Positions 36,097 through 45,369 of a stretch of DNA of 64,000 nt are shown piece by piece (within the stretch, counting starts at the first letter, position 1; each line of letters starts with the position of its first letter). The stretch covers positions 3,224,001 to 3,288,000 of the forward strand of contig NC_014313.1 in the NCBI RefSeq assembly GCF_000143145.1. Reading direction: 5' to 3'. This stretch comes from Hyphomicrobium denitrificans ATCC 51888 (GTDB lineage: Bacteria; Pseudomonadota; Alphaproteobacteria; Rhizobiales; Hyphomicrobiaceae). Both the position numbers and the translations under genes were made by a program. The notes beneath the pieces are model-generated. The model worked only from the letters and a program-made list of their open reading frames with translations, had not been told where the DNA came from and searched no databases.

Positions 36097-37344
36097 ATGG
36101 GCAAAGTCTCTGACGTTTCACCGTTCGCGCCATCGGTTCTTGCCAAGCTTCCGCCCATCGACGGCGTGACATTCGCGACGGCCGAGGCCGGCATCCGCTA
36201 CAAGAAGCGAACCGATCTGCTGCTCGCCGTGCTCGATGAAGGCACGTCGGTCGCGGGCGTGTTGACCCAATCGAAGACGGCGTCGGCGCCGGTGCTTCTC
36301 TGCCGCAAGCATCTCAAGAAGGGTTCGGCGCGGGCGCTTGTCGTCAACTCGGGCAACGCCAACGCCTTCACGGGCAAAAAGGGCAGCGATGCCGTCGACA
36401 TCACGGTCGAGCACGCTGTCGAAGCGGTCGGCTGCCGGCCGCATAACGTCTTCGTCGCCTCGACGGGCGTCATCGGCGAACCGCTCGACGCGACAAAGTT
36501 CGCGCATTTGCTGGCGAAACTCGCGAAAAACGCCGAGGCCGATGCTTTTGAAGCCGCCGCCCGTGCCATCATGACGACCGACACTTATCCGAAGCTCGCC
36601 ACGCGCAAGGCGCTGATCGGCGACACGGAAGTGACGATCAACGGCTTCTGCAAGGGCGCGGGCATGATCGCGCCCGACATGGCGACGATGCTGTGCTTCA
36701 TCTTCACCGATGCGGCGATCCCCGCTGACGCGCTGCAAGACCTCGTCGGCGAACACGTCAAGACGACTTTCAACTGCATGACGGTCGACGGCGATACGTC
36801 CACGAGCGACACGTGCCTCGTGTTTGCGACCGGACATGCCGCCGAACGCGGTCAGAAGCCGGTGACGAAGGCGAAGTCGAAGAAGCTCGCGGCGTTTTCG
36901 GACGCGCTGCACGATTTGATGCAGGACCTCGCCATTCAGGTCGCCAAGGACGGCGAAGGGCTGTCGAAGTTCGTGACGTTCGAGGTGGAGGGTGCGAAAT
37001 CCTGGGAGGCGGCGCGCACCATCGCGCTCTCGTGCGCCAATTCGCCGATCCTGAAGACCGCGATCGCGGGAGAAGACCCGAACTGGGGCCGGGTCGTCAT
37101 GGCTGTCGGCAAATCCGGCGAAGCGGCGGACCGCGACAAACTCTCCATCTGGTTCGGCCCGCATTGCGTGGCGCGCGACGGCGAACGGGCTCCCGACTAC
37201 GATGAAAAGACGGCGGCGGCCTACATGAAGAATCGCGAAATCGTGATCCGCATCGCAGTTGGCGTCGGCAAGGCCTCGGCGACGGTCTGGACTTGTGACC
37301 TGACACACGACTATGTGTCGATCAACGCAGACTATCGGAGCTGA
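36097..37344 (+). CDS. argJ: Bifunctional glutamate N-acetyltransferase / amino-acid acetyltransferase
   Basis: 415 aa from ATG 36097, preceded by GGAGGGTTTC. ArgJ signatures: [44 protein letters not shown] (the self-cleavage site lies before the Thr of MATML), [14 protein letters not shown] and the C-terminal [16 protein letters not shown]. The protein self-cleaves into alpha and beta chains and recycles the acetyl group from N-acetylornithine to glutamate in arginine synthesis; use of acetyl-CoA varies in the family. Starts a plus-strand run argJ-tpm-mutT. Confidence 0.97.
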   Translation: MGKVSDVSPFAPSVLAKLPPIDGVTFATAEAGIRYKKRTDLLLAVLDEGTSVAGVLTQSKTASAPVLLCRKHLKKGSARALVVNSGNANAFTGKKGSDAVDITVEHAVEAVGCRPHNVFVASTGVIGEPLDATKFAHLLAKLAKNAEADAFEAAARAIMTTDTYPKLATRKALIGDTEVTINGFCKGAGMIAPDMATMLCFIFTDAAIPADALQDLVGEHVKTTFNCMTVDGDTSTSDTCLVFATGHAAERGQKPVTKAKSKKLAAFSDALHDLMQDLAIQVAKDGEGLSKFVTFEVEGAKSWEAARTIALSCANSPILKTAIAGEDPNWGRVVMAVGKSGEAADRDKLSIWFGPHCVARDGERAPDYDEKTAAAYMKNREIVIRIAVGVGKASATVWTCDLTHDYVSINADYRS

Positions 37345-37356
37345 ACGTAGAGACGG

Positions 37357-38013
37357 ATGGAAAAGGCTTTCTGGACGGAGCGCTGGAAACGGCGAGACAT
37401 TGGTTTTCATCAGCCCCACGTTCACGAGCAACTGACACGCTTCTGGCCGACGCTCAATCTGCCGGTCGCAAGCGCGGTCTTCGTGCCTTTGGCTGGCAAG
37501 AGCTGCGACATGGTCTGGCTCGCGACGCAGGGACATCGCGTCATCGGCGTCGAGCTTTCGGACGTCGCGGTTCGGGAATTTTTCAAGGACGGCGGCCAGA
37601 CTCCCGAAATTCGGTCGGAGGGGCCGTTCGATCTCTATTCCGCCGGGCCGTTCAATCTCTACCGCGGTGACTTTTTCGAAACGTCGCCCGACATGGTGCG
37701 CGATACCGTTGCGGTCTACGACCGGGCGGCACTGATTGCGCTCCCCACAGATCTCCGGGAGCGCTACGCGAAAAAGCTCGCCAGCATCATCCCGAGTTCG
37801 GCGATCATCTTCCTCGTTGCGCTCGAATACCCCGAGCATGAAATGTCCGGACCGCCATTCTCGGTGCCGCGCGCCGAGGTCGAGCGACTTTACGGCGATA
37901 CGTTCGACATTCAGGTGCTCGAAGCGCGCGACGGACTGGATGCCAGCGGCAATCTGCGCCGGCGCGGCGTCTCTGCACTCCAGGAGACGGCATACGTTCT
38001 GAGGCGGCGATGA
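37357..38013 (+). CDS. tpm: Thiopurine S-methyltransferase family protein
   Basis: 218 aa, the standard bacterial TPMT length. It has the characteristic N-terminus EKAFWTERWKRRDIGFHQP, the SAM-binding FVPLAGKSCDMVWLATQGHRVIGVELS region and YDRAALIALPTDLRERYA. Family members methylate thiopurines, and bacterial ones also act on selenium or tellurium oxyanions. Physiological substrate here is unknown. It starts 12 bp after argJ and overlaps mutT by 4 bp (ATGA). Confidence 0.95.
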   Translation: MEKAFWTERWKRRDIGFHQPHVHEQLTRFWPTLNLPVASAVFVPLAGKSCDMVWLATQGHRVIGVELSDVAVREFFKDGGQTPEIRSEGPFDLYSAGPFNLYRGDFFETSPDMVRDTVAVYDRAALIALPTDLRERYAKKLASIIPSSAIIFLVALEYPEHEMSGPPFSVPRAEVERLYGDTFDIQVLEARDGLDASGNLRRRGVSALQETAYVLRRR

Positions 38014-38417
38014 CGAAGCGGCTCGTTCTCGTCGCCGCCGTCGCATTGATCGACGACGACAAGCGCGTGCTGATCGCCCAGCGCCCCGCCAATAAGCCGA
38101 TGGCAGGGTTCTGGGAGTTTCCGGGCGGCAAGATCGAGCCCGGCGAAACGCCCGAGGACGCGCTCTGCCGCGAGATCAAGGAAGAGCTCAGCGTCGATCT
38201 CTGCCGGACGTGCCTCGCGCCGTTCAACTTCGCGAGCCACGCCTACGACGACTTCCATCTTCTGATGCCGCTTTATGTTTGCCGGACGTGGGACGGCGAG
38301 ATTGCGCCGCGCGAAGGGCAAACCATCGAGTGGGTCCGGGCGCTGCACCTTTCGCGCTACCGCATGCCGCCCGCGGACGAGCCCCTTATTCCTTGGCTCC
38401 GGGATTATCTGGCTTAG
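38010..38417 (+). CDS. mutT: 8-oxo-dGTP diphosphatase MutT (Nudix)
   Basis: 135 aa. The Nudix box reads GGKIEPGETPEDALCREIKEEL, shown here in two halves GGKIEPGETP and EDALCREIKEEL, preceded by GFWEFP. MutT hydrolyses 8-oxo-dGTP and prevents A:T to C:G transversions. Starts within the tpm stop codon. The last 32 bp overlap the 3' end of the convergent methyltransferase gene. The argJ-mutT pairing is common in Hyphomicrobiales. Confidence 0.95.
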   Translation: MTKRLVLVAAVALIDDDKRVLIAQRPANKPMAGFWEFPGGKIEPGETPEDALCREIKEELSVDLCRTCLAPFNFASHAYDDFHLLMPLYVCRTWDGEIAPREGQTIEWVRALHLSRYRMPPADEPLIPWLRDYLA

Positions 38418-39297
38418 ACTTAGGTTTCAGCGCGTCGGACAACCGCACTTTCGCCGAGCCTGGCGCGAGCGGTTTCTGCTGGCTTTCGTGCGGCACCCAG
38501 CCGGTCAGCGTGATGATCTCGAAGGTTGCGGGAATACGGCCGTCGGGCAGACCGAAGCTTTCCTGATAGACTTCAGCGGCTCGCAGCAGCAGGCGACGCG
38601 AGACGGGCTTGCGGCTGCGCTCGATCAGCATGTTGCTTGCCGCCATCGCCTTCAGGTCGCGCATCAACGCCAAGGGCGACCCATACGTCACGCGCACCGG
38701 ATCGCTGTCGGCGACGGGAAGCGCGAAACCGGCGCGCTGCAGCAAGCTCCCCAACTCGCGCACATCGGCGAACGGCGCGACGCGGGGCGAGGCCCCGCCG
38801 TAGAGTTCCTCTTCGGCGAGCAACCATGACTCGCGCAATTCTCTCAGTGTTTCGCCGCCGAGGAGCGCTCCGAGGAAAAGCCCATCGGGCTTCAGGGCAC
38901 GGTTGATCTGCGCGAGCACGCCCGGAATATCGTTGATCAGATGCAGCGAGAGGCCCGACACGACGAGATCGAGGCTTTGCGGTGCGAACGGCAGGGCATC
39001 GTCTTTCGCCGCCACCTTTTGTGCCGTCGAAAGCTCGAGGCAGCGCTCGGACGGCTCGACATCGACGATCTCGCCGATGTTCGGAAGCTCGCGAAGGCGC
39101 GCGGCGAGCAGGCCGTGGTATGCGCCGACGCTCGCAGCCACCGCGAAGTCGCGGCGCACGATGCTCAAGCGATCCGCAAAGTCGTCGGCAACGCGAGACA
39201 GGAGAAAATCCGGCAACTCGGCATCACCCTGGGCCGCGATGCGGTTTCGCCGCTCCCGGATCAGTTTCTGGTCGAAAATCTGCGGCGCGCCTGCCAT
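38386..39297 (-). CDS. BioC/NDUFAF5-type SAM-dependent methyltransferase-fold protein
   Basis: 303 aa from ATG 39297 (MAGAPQIFDQKLIRERRNRI); the frame runs upstream over the comF start and that part is spurious. IFDQKLIRERRNR is the family N-terminus. The SAM region includes IVDVEPSERCLEL and LPFAPQSLDLVVSGLSLHLINDIPG (in pieces), with FLGALLGGETLRELRESW afterwards. Relatives are BioC (malonyl-ACP methylation) and NDUFAF5 (complex I assembly). In a genome with a BioZ-type pimeloyl route, a BioC role would be redundant, so the NDUFAF5-like role is favoured. Divergent from comF. Confidence 0.88.
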   Translation of the reverse strand: MAGAPQIFDQKLIRERRNRIAAQGDAELPDFLLSRVADDFADRLSIVRRDFAVAASVGAYHGLLAARLRELPNIGEIVDVEPSERCLELSTAQKVAAKDDALPFAPQSLDLVVSGLSLHLINDIPGVLAQINRALKPDGLFLGALLGGETLRELRESWLLAEEELYGGASPRVAPFADVRELGSLLQRAGFALPVADSDPVRVTYGSPLALMRDLKAMAASNMLIERSRKPVSRRLLLRAAEVYQESFGLPDGRIPATFEIITLTGWVPHESQQKPLAPGSAKVRLSDALKPKSKPDNPGAKE

Positions 39298-39353
39298 CGC
39301 AATCCGTCCATGAAGGTCTCGCTGCCGATGCGGCATTGCGCTAAGTTGCAGCA

Positions 39354-40172
39354 ATGACGGCACGATCGACGACCGATGAGCAAAATTTTGCGCTGCAAGA
39401 TGACACAGCGCCAGAGACTCGTGCTGCGCGACTCTTTCGCGCTTTCGGGCGCGCCGGACGATCAGCACTCGATGTCTTGCTTCCGCCGCTCTGCCTCGCC
39501 TGCCGGACCCATATTACGGCGCATGATGCGCTTTGTCCGGCTTGCTGGCGACGGGTGAATTTCGTCAGGCCGCCGCTGTGTGATCGGCTCGGCCTGCCAT
39601 TACCCTACGACACGGGCGGGCGAATGGTTTCCGCCGCCGCCGTGGCAGACCCTCCGGACTTCGACCGCGTCCGCGCTGTCGCGAGCTTCGACGGGGTGAT
39701 GCGGGAACTCATCCATGCGTTCAAATTCCACGACACGCATCATGCGCGCCATCTTTTTGGACGCTGGCTGACGGAAGCCGGCCGCGAGCTGCTGGATGAC
39801 GCCGACGTGCTCGTCCCTGCGCCGCTCGCGCGCTGGCGGCTCCTCTCGCGGCGGTTCAATCAAGCCCAAATTCTTGCAGCCGAAACAGGACGGCTCGCGA
39901 AGAAGCCGGTGAGACCGTTCGCGCTCGTCCGGTCGCGCTCGACGCCGCATCAGGTTGGGCTTACGCGCGCCCAGCGCCAGCGGAACGTGTCCGGCGTCTT
40001 TCGTGTGCCGTCGAATGAAATCGCGTCGATCTCGGGAAAAAACATAGTTCTGGTCGACGATGTCATCACCACAGGCGCCACGGCTTCCGCAGCTGCTCTG
40101 ACGCTGAAACGCGCCGGTGCGCGGCGCGTCGACGTGCTGGCGCTCGCGATCGTTGCCAACAGTTCATCTTGA
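39354..40172 (+). CDS. ComF family phosphoribosyltransferase-like protein
   Basis: 272 aa. The N-terminal zinc-finger part has LPPLCLACRTHITAHDALCPACW (two CxxC pairs). The PRPP-binding-type motif is IVLVDDVITTGATASAAAL near residue 235. LVPAPLARWRLLSRRFNQAQ and TPHQVGLTRAQRQRNVSGVF are ComF hallmarks. Homologues aid DNA uptake, but in alphaproteobacteria the role is mostly unproven. First gene of the block comF, grx, nitrilase, DUF1178. Confidence 0.93.
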   Translation: MTARSTTDEQNFALQDDTAPETRAARLFRAFGRAGRSALDVLLPPLCLACRTHITAHDALCPACWRRVNFVRPPLCDRLGLPLPYDTGGRMVSAAAVADPPDFDRVRAVASFDGVMRELIHAFKFHDTHHARHLFGRWLTEAGRELLDDADVLVPAPLARWRLLSRRFNQAQILAAETGRLAKKPVRPFALVRSRSTPHQVGLTRAQRQRNVSGVFRVPSNEIASISGKNIVLVDDVITTGATASAAALTLKRAGARRVDVLALAIVANSSS

Positions 40173-40287
40173 GGCCGAAAAACCGTGGCAAAGGCGCGCA
40201 AATGTCGCAATGCAGGTTGCATGACCTCGCGAACGCGGTAGTTTTGGGCTGGTCGATTTGGGAGGCGTACGGAGAGGCGCCGACGTT

Positions 40288-40560
40288 ATGCATAAGGTGA
40301 CGGTCTACACGGCTGGAAACTGCTGTTACTGCCACATGGCAAAGGATCTGCTGAGACGCAAAGGAGCGGCGTTCGAGGAGATCGATCTGACGGGCCGAAG
40401 CGATTTGCGCGCGGACTTGAGAGCCCGCGCGGGCGGGCGGCACACGGTGCCGCAAATCTGGATCGGCAGCGTTCACGTCGGCGGTTGCGATGATCTTTTC
40501 GATCTCGAACGCTCCGGCAAGCTCGACGCGCTTCTCGCACAGACGACTTCGGCATCGTGA
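40288..40560 (+). CDS. grxC: Glutaredoxin 3 (GrxC-type) with CCYC centre
   Basis: 90 aa from ATG 40288. Fold and motifs: VTVYTAGNCCYCHMAKDLL, TVPQIWIGSVHVGGCDDLFDLE (TVPQ cis-Pro and GGCDDL glutathione-binding region). The active site reads Cys-Cys-Tyr-Cys, where most dithiol glutaredoxins have Cys-Pro-Tyr-Cys; the missing Pro may change redox potential. It reduces glutathione-mixed disulfides. Lies 115 bp after comF and abuts the nitrilase gene. Confidence 0.95.
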   Translation: MHKVTVYTAGNCCYCHMAKDLLRRKGAAFEEIDLTGRSDLRADLRARAGGRHTVPQIWIGSVHVGGCDDLFDLERSGKLDALLAQTTSAS

Positions 40561-40562
40561 CG

Positions 40563-41447
40563 ATGACAGCATCACCGCAGGCGGCGTCCAAATCGGTATT
40601 CCGGGCGGCGCTGGTCCAGATGTGCGCCGGTCGCGACGTTGCCCGCAATGTCGCTGACGCGGTGGCGCTCATCGGCGAGGCGGCGGCGCAGCAGGCCGCG
40701 TACGTGCAAACGCCGGAATGCACGACGCTGATGGAAGTCGATACCGAGCGGCTCATGGCCGAGACGAAGCCGGAAGCCGGGAATGCCTCGCTCGCGGCGT
40801 TTTCCCAGGCTGCGGCGGACAAGAAAATCTGGCTGCACATCGGCTCTATGGCGGTGAAAATAGGAGAGCGGCGGCTTGCGAACCGCTCCTACCTCTTCGC
40901 GCCCAATGGCGACGTCAGCGCCCGCTACGATAAAATCCATATGTTCGACGTCGATCTCGGCAAGGGCGAGGTCTACAGCGAAAGCGTCAACTATCAGGCA
41001 GGCTCCAACGCGGTGATTTCCGAATTGCCCTGGGGACGCCTGGGCTTGACGATTTGCTACGACCTTCGCTTTCCGGCGCTGCACCGAGCACTCGCCAAGG
41101 CCGGAGCGTCGTTCATTGCGGGGCCTGCCGCCTTCACGCGCATCACCGGTGAAGCGCATTGGCATACGCTGCTCAGAGCGCGCGCGATCGAAACCGAAAC
41201 GTTCATTCTGGCGGCAGCGCAAGGCGGCCGTCATGAAAATGGCCGCGAGACGTTCGGGCATAGTCTGATCATCTCGCCGTGGGGCGAAATTCTCGGCGAA
41301 GGCGGAACGGAGCCTGGCGTCGTGATCGGCGACATCGATACGCAGCGTATTGACGAAGTCCGGCGCAAAATCCCATCTCTGACGCATGACCGAGTATTCT
41401 CCGTCGTCGAGGAGCGGGTATCGCCGCTCGAGACCATAAGAAAATAG
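40563..41447 (+). CDS. Carbon-nitrogen hydrolase (nitrilase superfamily)
   Basis: 294 aa from ATG 40563; an in-frame GTG at 40557 that overlaps the grx stop is the alternative. The Glu-Lys-Cys triad is visible: Glu in YVQTPECTTLMEVD, Lys in YDKIHMFDVDL and Cys in GLTICYDLRFPAL. It most resembles the Nit1/deaminated-glutathione amidase branch (MFDVDLGKGEVYSES), which would repair deaminated glutathione and would fit with the glutaredoxin neighbour, though this assignment is tentative. Confidence 0.93.
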   Translation: MTASPQAASKSVFRAALVQMCAGRDVARNVADAVALIGEAAAQQAAYVQTPECTTLMEVDTERLMAETKPEAGNASLAAFSQAAADKKIWLHIGSMAVKIGERRLANRSYLFAPNGDVSARYDKIHMFDVDLGKGEVYSESVNYQAGSNAVISELPWGRLGLTICYDLRFPALHRALAKAGASFIAGPAAFTRITGEAHWHTLLRARAIETETFILAAAQGGRHENGRETFGHSLIISPWGEILGEGGTEPGVVIGDIDTQRIDEVRRKIPSLTHDRVFSVVEERVSPLETIRK

Positions 41448-41897
41448 ATGATCAAGTACCGCCTGGGCTGCGCTGACGGCCACGAGTTCGAAAGCTGGTT
41501 CCGGAGTATTGCCGACTACGATAAGCAGTCGCGCTCAGGCGCTGTGACTTGCCCGCTGTGCGCATCCACGGAGATCAGCAAGCTGCCGATGGCGCCCGCC
41601 GTCGTGTCCGCGCGGGGCAACAAAGGTGCTCCAGCGCCGGAGCAACTGCCTGCTGTCGCCGCGCCGAGTGCGCCGCCCGCAGCCATGGCGACCGCGCTGC
41701 GCGCTTTCAAAAAAGCCGTCATGGAAAATTCCGAGGACGTCGGCGGGCGGTTCGCGGAGGAAGCGCGGAAGATTCATTTCGGCGAGGCGGAAGAGCGCAA
41801 CATTCGCGGCAGCACGACCGCGGAGGAAGCGCAGTCGTTGCATCAGGACGGGGTTCCGTTCGGCATCCTCCCTGAGCTTCCCGAGGACCTCAATTAG
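41448..41897 (+). CDS. DUF1178 protein
   Basis: 149 aa, starting immediately after the nitrilase stop. It begins MIKYRLGCADGHEFESWFRS and has CPLCASTEISKLPMAPAV, one zinc-ribbon half with a further Cys at position 8. The Ala/Pro-rich middle is followed by NSEDVGGRFAEEARKIHFGEAEERNIRG, the most conserved part of the family, and the end FGILPELPEDLN. Function unknown; the zinc-ribbon start suggests nucleic-acid or protein contacts. Conserved partner of the upstream nitrilase gene in alphaproteobacteria. Confidence 0.95.
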   Translation: MIKYRLGCADGHEFESWFRSIADYDKQSRSGAVTCPLCASTEISKLPMAPAVVSARGNKGAPAPEQLPAVAAPSAPPAAMATALRAFKKAVMENSEDVGGRFAEEARKIHFGEAEERNIRGSTTAEEAQSLHQDGVPFGILPELPEDLN

Positions 41898-41932
41898 GCT
41901 GGGACACCGCGTCTGCGGCAGGGTTCCGTTCG

Positions 41933-42187
41933 TCAATGCCTGGCAATTTCAATCAGCGTGTATTTCAGTGCTTCCAGTAACGACGCGGTTCTGAAGCTCG
42001 GCTGAGTGTAGCCCGCTGCCGTCCAGACGTAGACTTCCTCGCCCGCTGTCCAAAATCCCCGCAAGTGTCCGTCGCGTTCGACCAGAAGCCTATCGGCGGA
42101 TTTTTTCGCCAGGAAACCGCGCTGGACAAAGCTGTCGTCGCCTTGGAGCGCCTCAGCTAGAAGCCCTAAACGGACTGCTTTCTTCAT
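41933..42187 (-). CDS. Small conserved-looking protein of unknown function
   Basis: 84 aa, starting MKKAVRLGLLAEALQGDDSF and containing FVQRGFLAKKSADRLLVERDG and LRGFWTAGEEVYVWTAAGY, then SFRTASLLEALKYTLIEIARH. Composition is that of a globular soluble protein with a mixed alpha/beta pattern rather than a shadow frame. It is read on the opposite strand, convergent with DUF1178, 35 bp apart. AGGTCG precedes the start. I do not recognise a family. Confidence 0.62.
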   Translation of the reverse strand: MKKAVRLGLLAEALQGDDSFVQRGFLAKKSADRLLVERDGHLRGFWTAGEEVYVWTAAGYTQPSFRTASLLEALKYTLIEIARH

Positions 42188-42537
42188 GGAACGACCTGCA
42201 ACCGGGAGGGGATTTTAAGAACGCCGGTCGCTAAACGCTGTTGGACGCGCGCTGGCTCCCTCCCATGATTTGAAATTCTTCCAAACTCAGCGATGCTCAG
42301 GAAGTCAATCGGCTGTAAAATTCCGAGCGAATTTTCGATTTATCATATTGATAATAATGATAAATTTTTACAGCTTCGTCGCTCCGGACGTAATGGGGCC
42401 ATCGCGCGAAGGCACGCGACGACCCTCAAGGGCAGGCCGCGAAAGGCAGAGGCATTTTGGTGGTTGCGGGCGGGGCGTGACGCGCTAGAAACAATTAGCA
42501 ATCAGGACCTGTCGATCCTGCGGAGACCACCCAGCAC
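42188..42537 (+). promoter_or_regulatory. bio operon upstream region with nested AT-rich inverted repeats
   Basis: 350 bp. Two inverted repeats lie side by side: AAAATTC (42317-42323) / GAATTTT (42329-42335), and TTTATCAT (42339-42346) / ATGATAAA (42357-42364). Within the second, TTATC-ATATT-GATAA is a further dyad. The block is far more AT-rich than its surroundings and lies 170-220 bp before bioB. It looks like an operator or promoter zone. It is not a clear match to the 10-bp BioR box (TTATCTATAA type), nor a confident Fur site. No coding signature. Confidence 0.55.
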
Positions 42538-43608
42538 ATGACGTCAAACGTGACCCGACTCGATGCGTCCGCGCGCCCGTCACCCCGTGCAGCGTCCGCG
42601 CCCCGTCACGATTGGACACGCGCAGAAGCGATGGCGCTCTACGATCTGCCGTTCATGGATTTGCTGTTCCGGGCACAGATGGTGCACCGGGCCTCCTTCG
42701 ATCCCAACAAAGTGCAGATGAGCCGGCTGCTATCGATCAAGACGGGTGGCTGCGCCGAAGACTGCGGCTATTGCAGCCAGTCCGCCCATCACGAGACCGG
42801 GCTCAAGGCTTCGAAGCTTATGGAAGTCGAGCGGGTCATCAACGAGGCCAAGAAAGCCAAGGCGGCGGGCGCGACGCGCTATTGCATGGGCGCGGCATGG
42901 CGCAGCCCGAAGGCGCGCGACATGGATACCGTCGTCGCGATGGTCGAAGGCGTGAAGGGGCTCGGCATGGAAACGTGCATGACGCTCGGCATGTTGACCG
43001 ACAACGACATCGTGCGGCTGCGCGATGCGGGCCTCGACTATTACAATCACAACGTCGACACTTCCGAAGCCTATTACAACAAGGTCATCACGACCCGCAC
43101 CTACGCCGACCGCCTCGATACGCTCGCGCGCGTGCGCGATGCCGGGATGAAGGTCTGCTCGGGCGGCATCGTCGGTATGGGCGAAGAGCGCGAGGACCGC
43201 GTCGACATGCTGGTCACGCTCGCCAATCTCGACGAGCATCCCGAAAGCGTGCCGATCAACATGCTGATCGCGATTCCCGGCACGCCGCTCGAAAACGCCG
43301 AGCGCATCGATCCGATCGATTTCGTTCGCACCATTGCCGTCGCGCGTATCCTGATGCCGAAGTCGTTCGTGCGGCTCTCCGCGGGCCGCACCGACATGAC
43401 TGACGAAATGCAGGCGCTGTGCTTCTTCGCAGGCGCCAACTCGATCTTCGTCGGCGAGACGCTGCTGACGGCGGACAACCCCGGCGAAGACAAAGACAGC
43501 CTCTTGTTTGCCAAGCTCGGCCTCGCGCCGCTCGAACTCGAACCCGATCAAACCCAAGACCATGAGCCCGCGACGTGCGCGGGTCGCCAGGATGCCCTCC
43601 AATCATGA
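42538..43608 (+). CDS. bioB: Biotin synthase
   Basis: 356 aa. Radical-SAM cluster motif [14 protein letters not shown] (CxxxCxxC) near residue 75, preceded by LLSIKTGG. Other signatures: [41 protein letters not shown] and the SAGRTDM segment whose Arg supports the [2Fe-2S] cluster. It inserts sulfur into dethiobiotin. First gene of a tight bioBFDAZ operon; bioF begins within its 3' end. Confidence 0.98.
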   Translation: MTSNVTRLDASARPSPRAASAPRHDWTRAEAMALYDLPFMDLLFRAQMVHRASFDPNKVQMSRLLSIKTGGCAEDCGYCSQSAHHETGLKASKLMEVERVINEAKKAKAAGATRYCMGAAWRSPKARDMDTVVAMVEGVKGLGMETCMTLGMLTDNDIVRLRDAGLDYYNHNVDTSEAYYNKVITTRTYADRLDTLARVRDAGMKVCSGGIVGMGEEREDRVDMLVTLANLDEHPESVPINMLIAIPGTPLENAERIDPIDFVRTIAVARILMPKSFVRLSAGRTDMTDEMQALCFFAGANSIFVGETLLTADNPGEDKDSLLFAKLGLAPLELEPDQTQDHEPATCAGRQDALQS

Positions 43609-44725
43609 GCGTGCGCTCGACGCCCTGCTGCGGCGTGGGCGGCTGAGGTCGCTCGACACGCCAGCCGGGATCGACTTCACGTCGAACGACTATCTGGGTC
43701 TCGCGCAATCGCGGGCGCTTGCGGACGCGGTCGTTGCGGCGATCGAACGTGGCGTGCCGATCGGCGCCGGCGGATCGCGCTTGCTGCGCGGCAATCATCC
43801 CGAGCACGAAGCGCTCGAAGCAGAGGCGGCGGCGTTTTTCGGCGCGGAGACGGCGTTGTTCTTCGGCGGCGGCTTCATCGCGAACACGGCGCTGATGGCG
43901 ACGCTGCCGTCACGTGGCGACCTGATCGTCTACGACGAACTCATTCACGCCAGCGTGCACGATGGCATGCGGCTTTCGAAAGCCGAAGCGACGGCTGCGC
44001 GGCACAACGATCCGCAAAGCATCGAGGACGCGATCAAAACCTGGCGCGCTGCGGGCGGCGATGGTCAACCGTGGATCGTGGTCGAAAGCCTGTACAGCAT
44101 GGATGGCGACCGGGCGCCGATCGACGAGCTTGCGCAATTGGCGACGCGCCATGATGCCATGCTGATCGTCGACGAAGCGCATGCGACGGGCGTGTTCGGC
44201 CCCGAGGGGAGAGGTTTCGCGGCGCATCTCGAAGGCGCCGCCAACGTCATTACCCTGCATACCTGCGGCAAGGCGCTCGGCGTCATGGGTGCGCTGGTGC
44301 TGGCGCCGAAGACGATCCGGGATTTTCTGCTCAATCGCGCGCGCGCTTTCATTTACGCGACCGCGCCGTCGCCGCTCGTCGCATCGGCCGTTCGCGCGGC
44401 GCTTCAGATTTGCAGGGACGAACCGGCGCGGCGCGAAAGGTTGCATGGACTCATCGCTTTCGCCGAACGCGAATTGAAATCGAAGACGCGCTTCGCGCCA
44501 TCGGGATCGCAGATCCAGCCGATCATCATCGGCGCCGATAATTCCGCGCTGGCGCTCGCGGCCGCGATGAAGGCTCGCGGCTATGATATCCGCGCCATCC
44601 GGCCGCCGACCGTGCCGGAAGGCACCGCGCGGCTGCGCCTCACCATCACGCTCAACACCGATGAGGCCGTTCTTTCGCGCCTGATCGGTGATCTCGTGAC
44701 TGCCGAAGCGGAGGTCGCCGCATGA
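43592..44725 (+). CDS. bioF: 8-amino-7-oxononanoate synthase
   Basis: 377 aa from ATG 43592 ([21 protein letters not shown]), preferred over ATG 43562 because it gives the family N-terminus; it overlaps bioB by 17 bp. PLP-enzyme motifs: [58 protein letters not shown] and the lysine region [16 protein letters not shown]. It condenses pimeloyl-thioester with alanine. Overlaps bioD by 4 bp (ATGA). Confidence 0.97.
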   Translation: MPSNHERALDALLRRGRLRSLDTPAGIDFTSNDYLGLAQSRALADAVVAAIERGVPIGAGGSRLLRGNHPEHEALEAEAAAFFGAETALFFGGGFIANTALMATLPSRGDLIVYDELIHASVHDGMRLSKAEATAARHNDPQSIEDAIKTWRAAGGDGQPWIVVESLYSMDGDRAPIDELAQLATRHDAMLIVDEAHATGVFGPEGRGFAAHLEGAANVITLHTCGKALGVMGALVLAPKTIRDFLLNRARAFIYATAPSPLVASAVRAALQICRDEPARRERLHGLIAFAERELKSKTRFAPSGSQIQPIIIGADNSALALAAAMKARGYDIRAIRPPTVPEGTARLRLTITLNTDEAVLSRLIGDLVTAEAEVAA

Positions 44726-45369
44726 GTACGCGCATCGTCGTCGCCGGAACCGATACGGATATCGGCAAAACGATTTTTTCCGCCGCATTGGTGCAGGCGC
44801 TCGACGGCTATTACTGGAAGCCGATCCAGGCGGGTCTTGCGGGCGAGACGGATTCCGAGATTGTCGCACGGCTGAGCGGGCTTCCGGCGTTGCGCATTCT
44901 GCCTGAAGCCTACAGGCTCAACACGCCAGCATCGCCGCACTTCGCAGCGGAACGCGACGGCGTCGAAATCGACGTTCTCCGTTTGCGCCCGCGCGACGTC
45001 CCAGGTCCGCTGGTGATCGAGCTTGCCGGAGGTCTCGACGTGCCGCTGACGCGACGTCTGCTGCAAATCGACGTGATCGCCGGGTGGAAGCTGCCCGTCG
45101 TGCTGTGCAGTTCGACGCGCCTCGGCACGATCAATCATTCGCTGCTGTCGATCGAAGCGCTAAAGCGGCGCGGCGTAGCGATCCTCGGCATTGCGTTCGT
45201 CGGGGACGAAATTCCGGACACGGAAAGCATCATTCCGGCACTCGGCGGCGTTCGGCGGCTCGGCCGTCTGCCGAATATCTCCGAGTTGAACAGCGACACG
45301 CTGCGCAAGGCTTTTGCGGCGAACTTTTCGGTTCCGGATATTCTGGGCGTCGGAGCCTCAGGTCCATGA
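44722..45369 (+). CDS. bioD: Dethiobiotin synthetase
   Basis: 215 aa. P-loop [17 protein letters not shown] at the N-terminus, YYWKPIQAG and [14 protein letters not shown] segments, and [23 protein letters not shown], where most BioD proteins have the nucleotide-contacting ARTxLGTINH. It closes the ureido ring of 7,8-diaminopelargonate with CO2 and ATP. Overlaps both bioF and bioA by 4 bp, so the operon is translationally coupled. Confidence 0.96.
   Translation: MSTRIVVAGTDTDIGKTIFSAALVQALDGYYWKPIQAGLAGETDSEIVARLSGLPALRILPEAYRLNTPASPHFAAERDGVEIDVLRLRPRDVPGPLVIELAGGLDVPLTRRLLQIDVIAGWKLPVVLCSSTRLGTINHSLLSIEALKRRGVAILGIAFVGDEIPDTESIIPALGGVRRLGRLPNISELNSDTLRKAFAANFSVPDILGVGASGP

Noticed and set aside
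36118..38046. 642-codon minus-strand frame opposite argJ and tpm
   Set aside because: Arg/Asp/Glu-rich shadow translation without domains; argJ and tpm on the plus strand are certain.
41933..42187. Reading 41933-42187 as part of an antitoxin or toxin
   Set aside because: The translated product looks globular but shows no toxin, antitoxin or DNA-binding motif, and no partner gene is adjacent.
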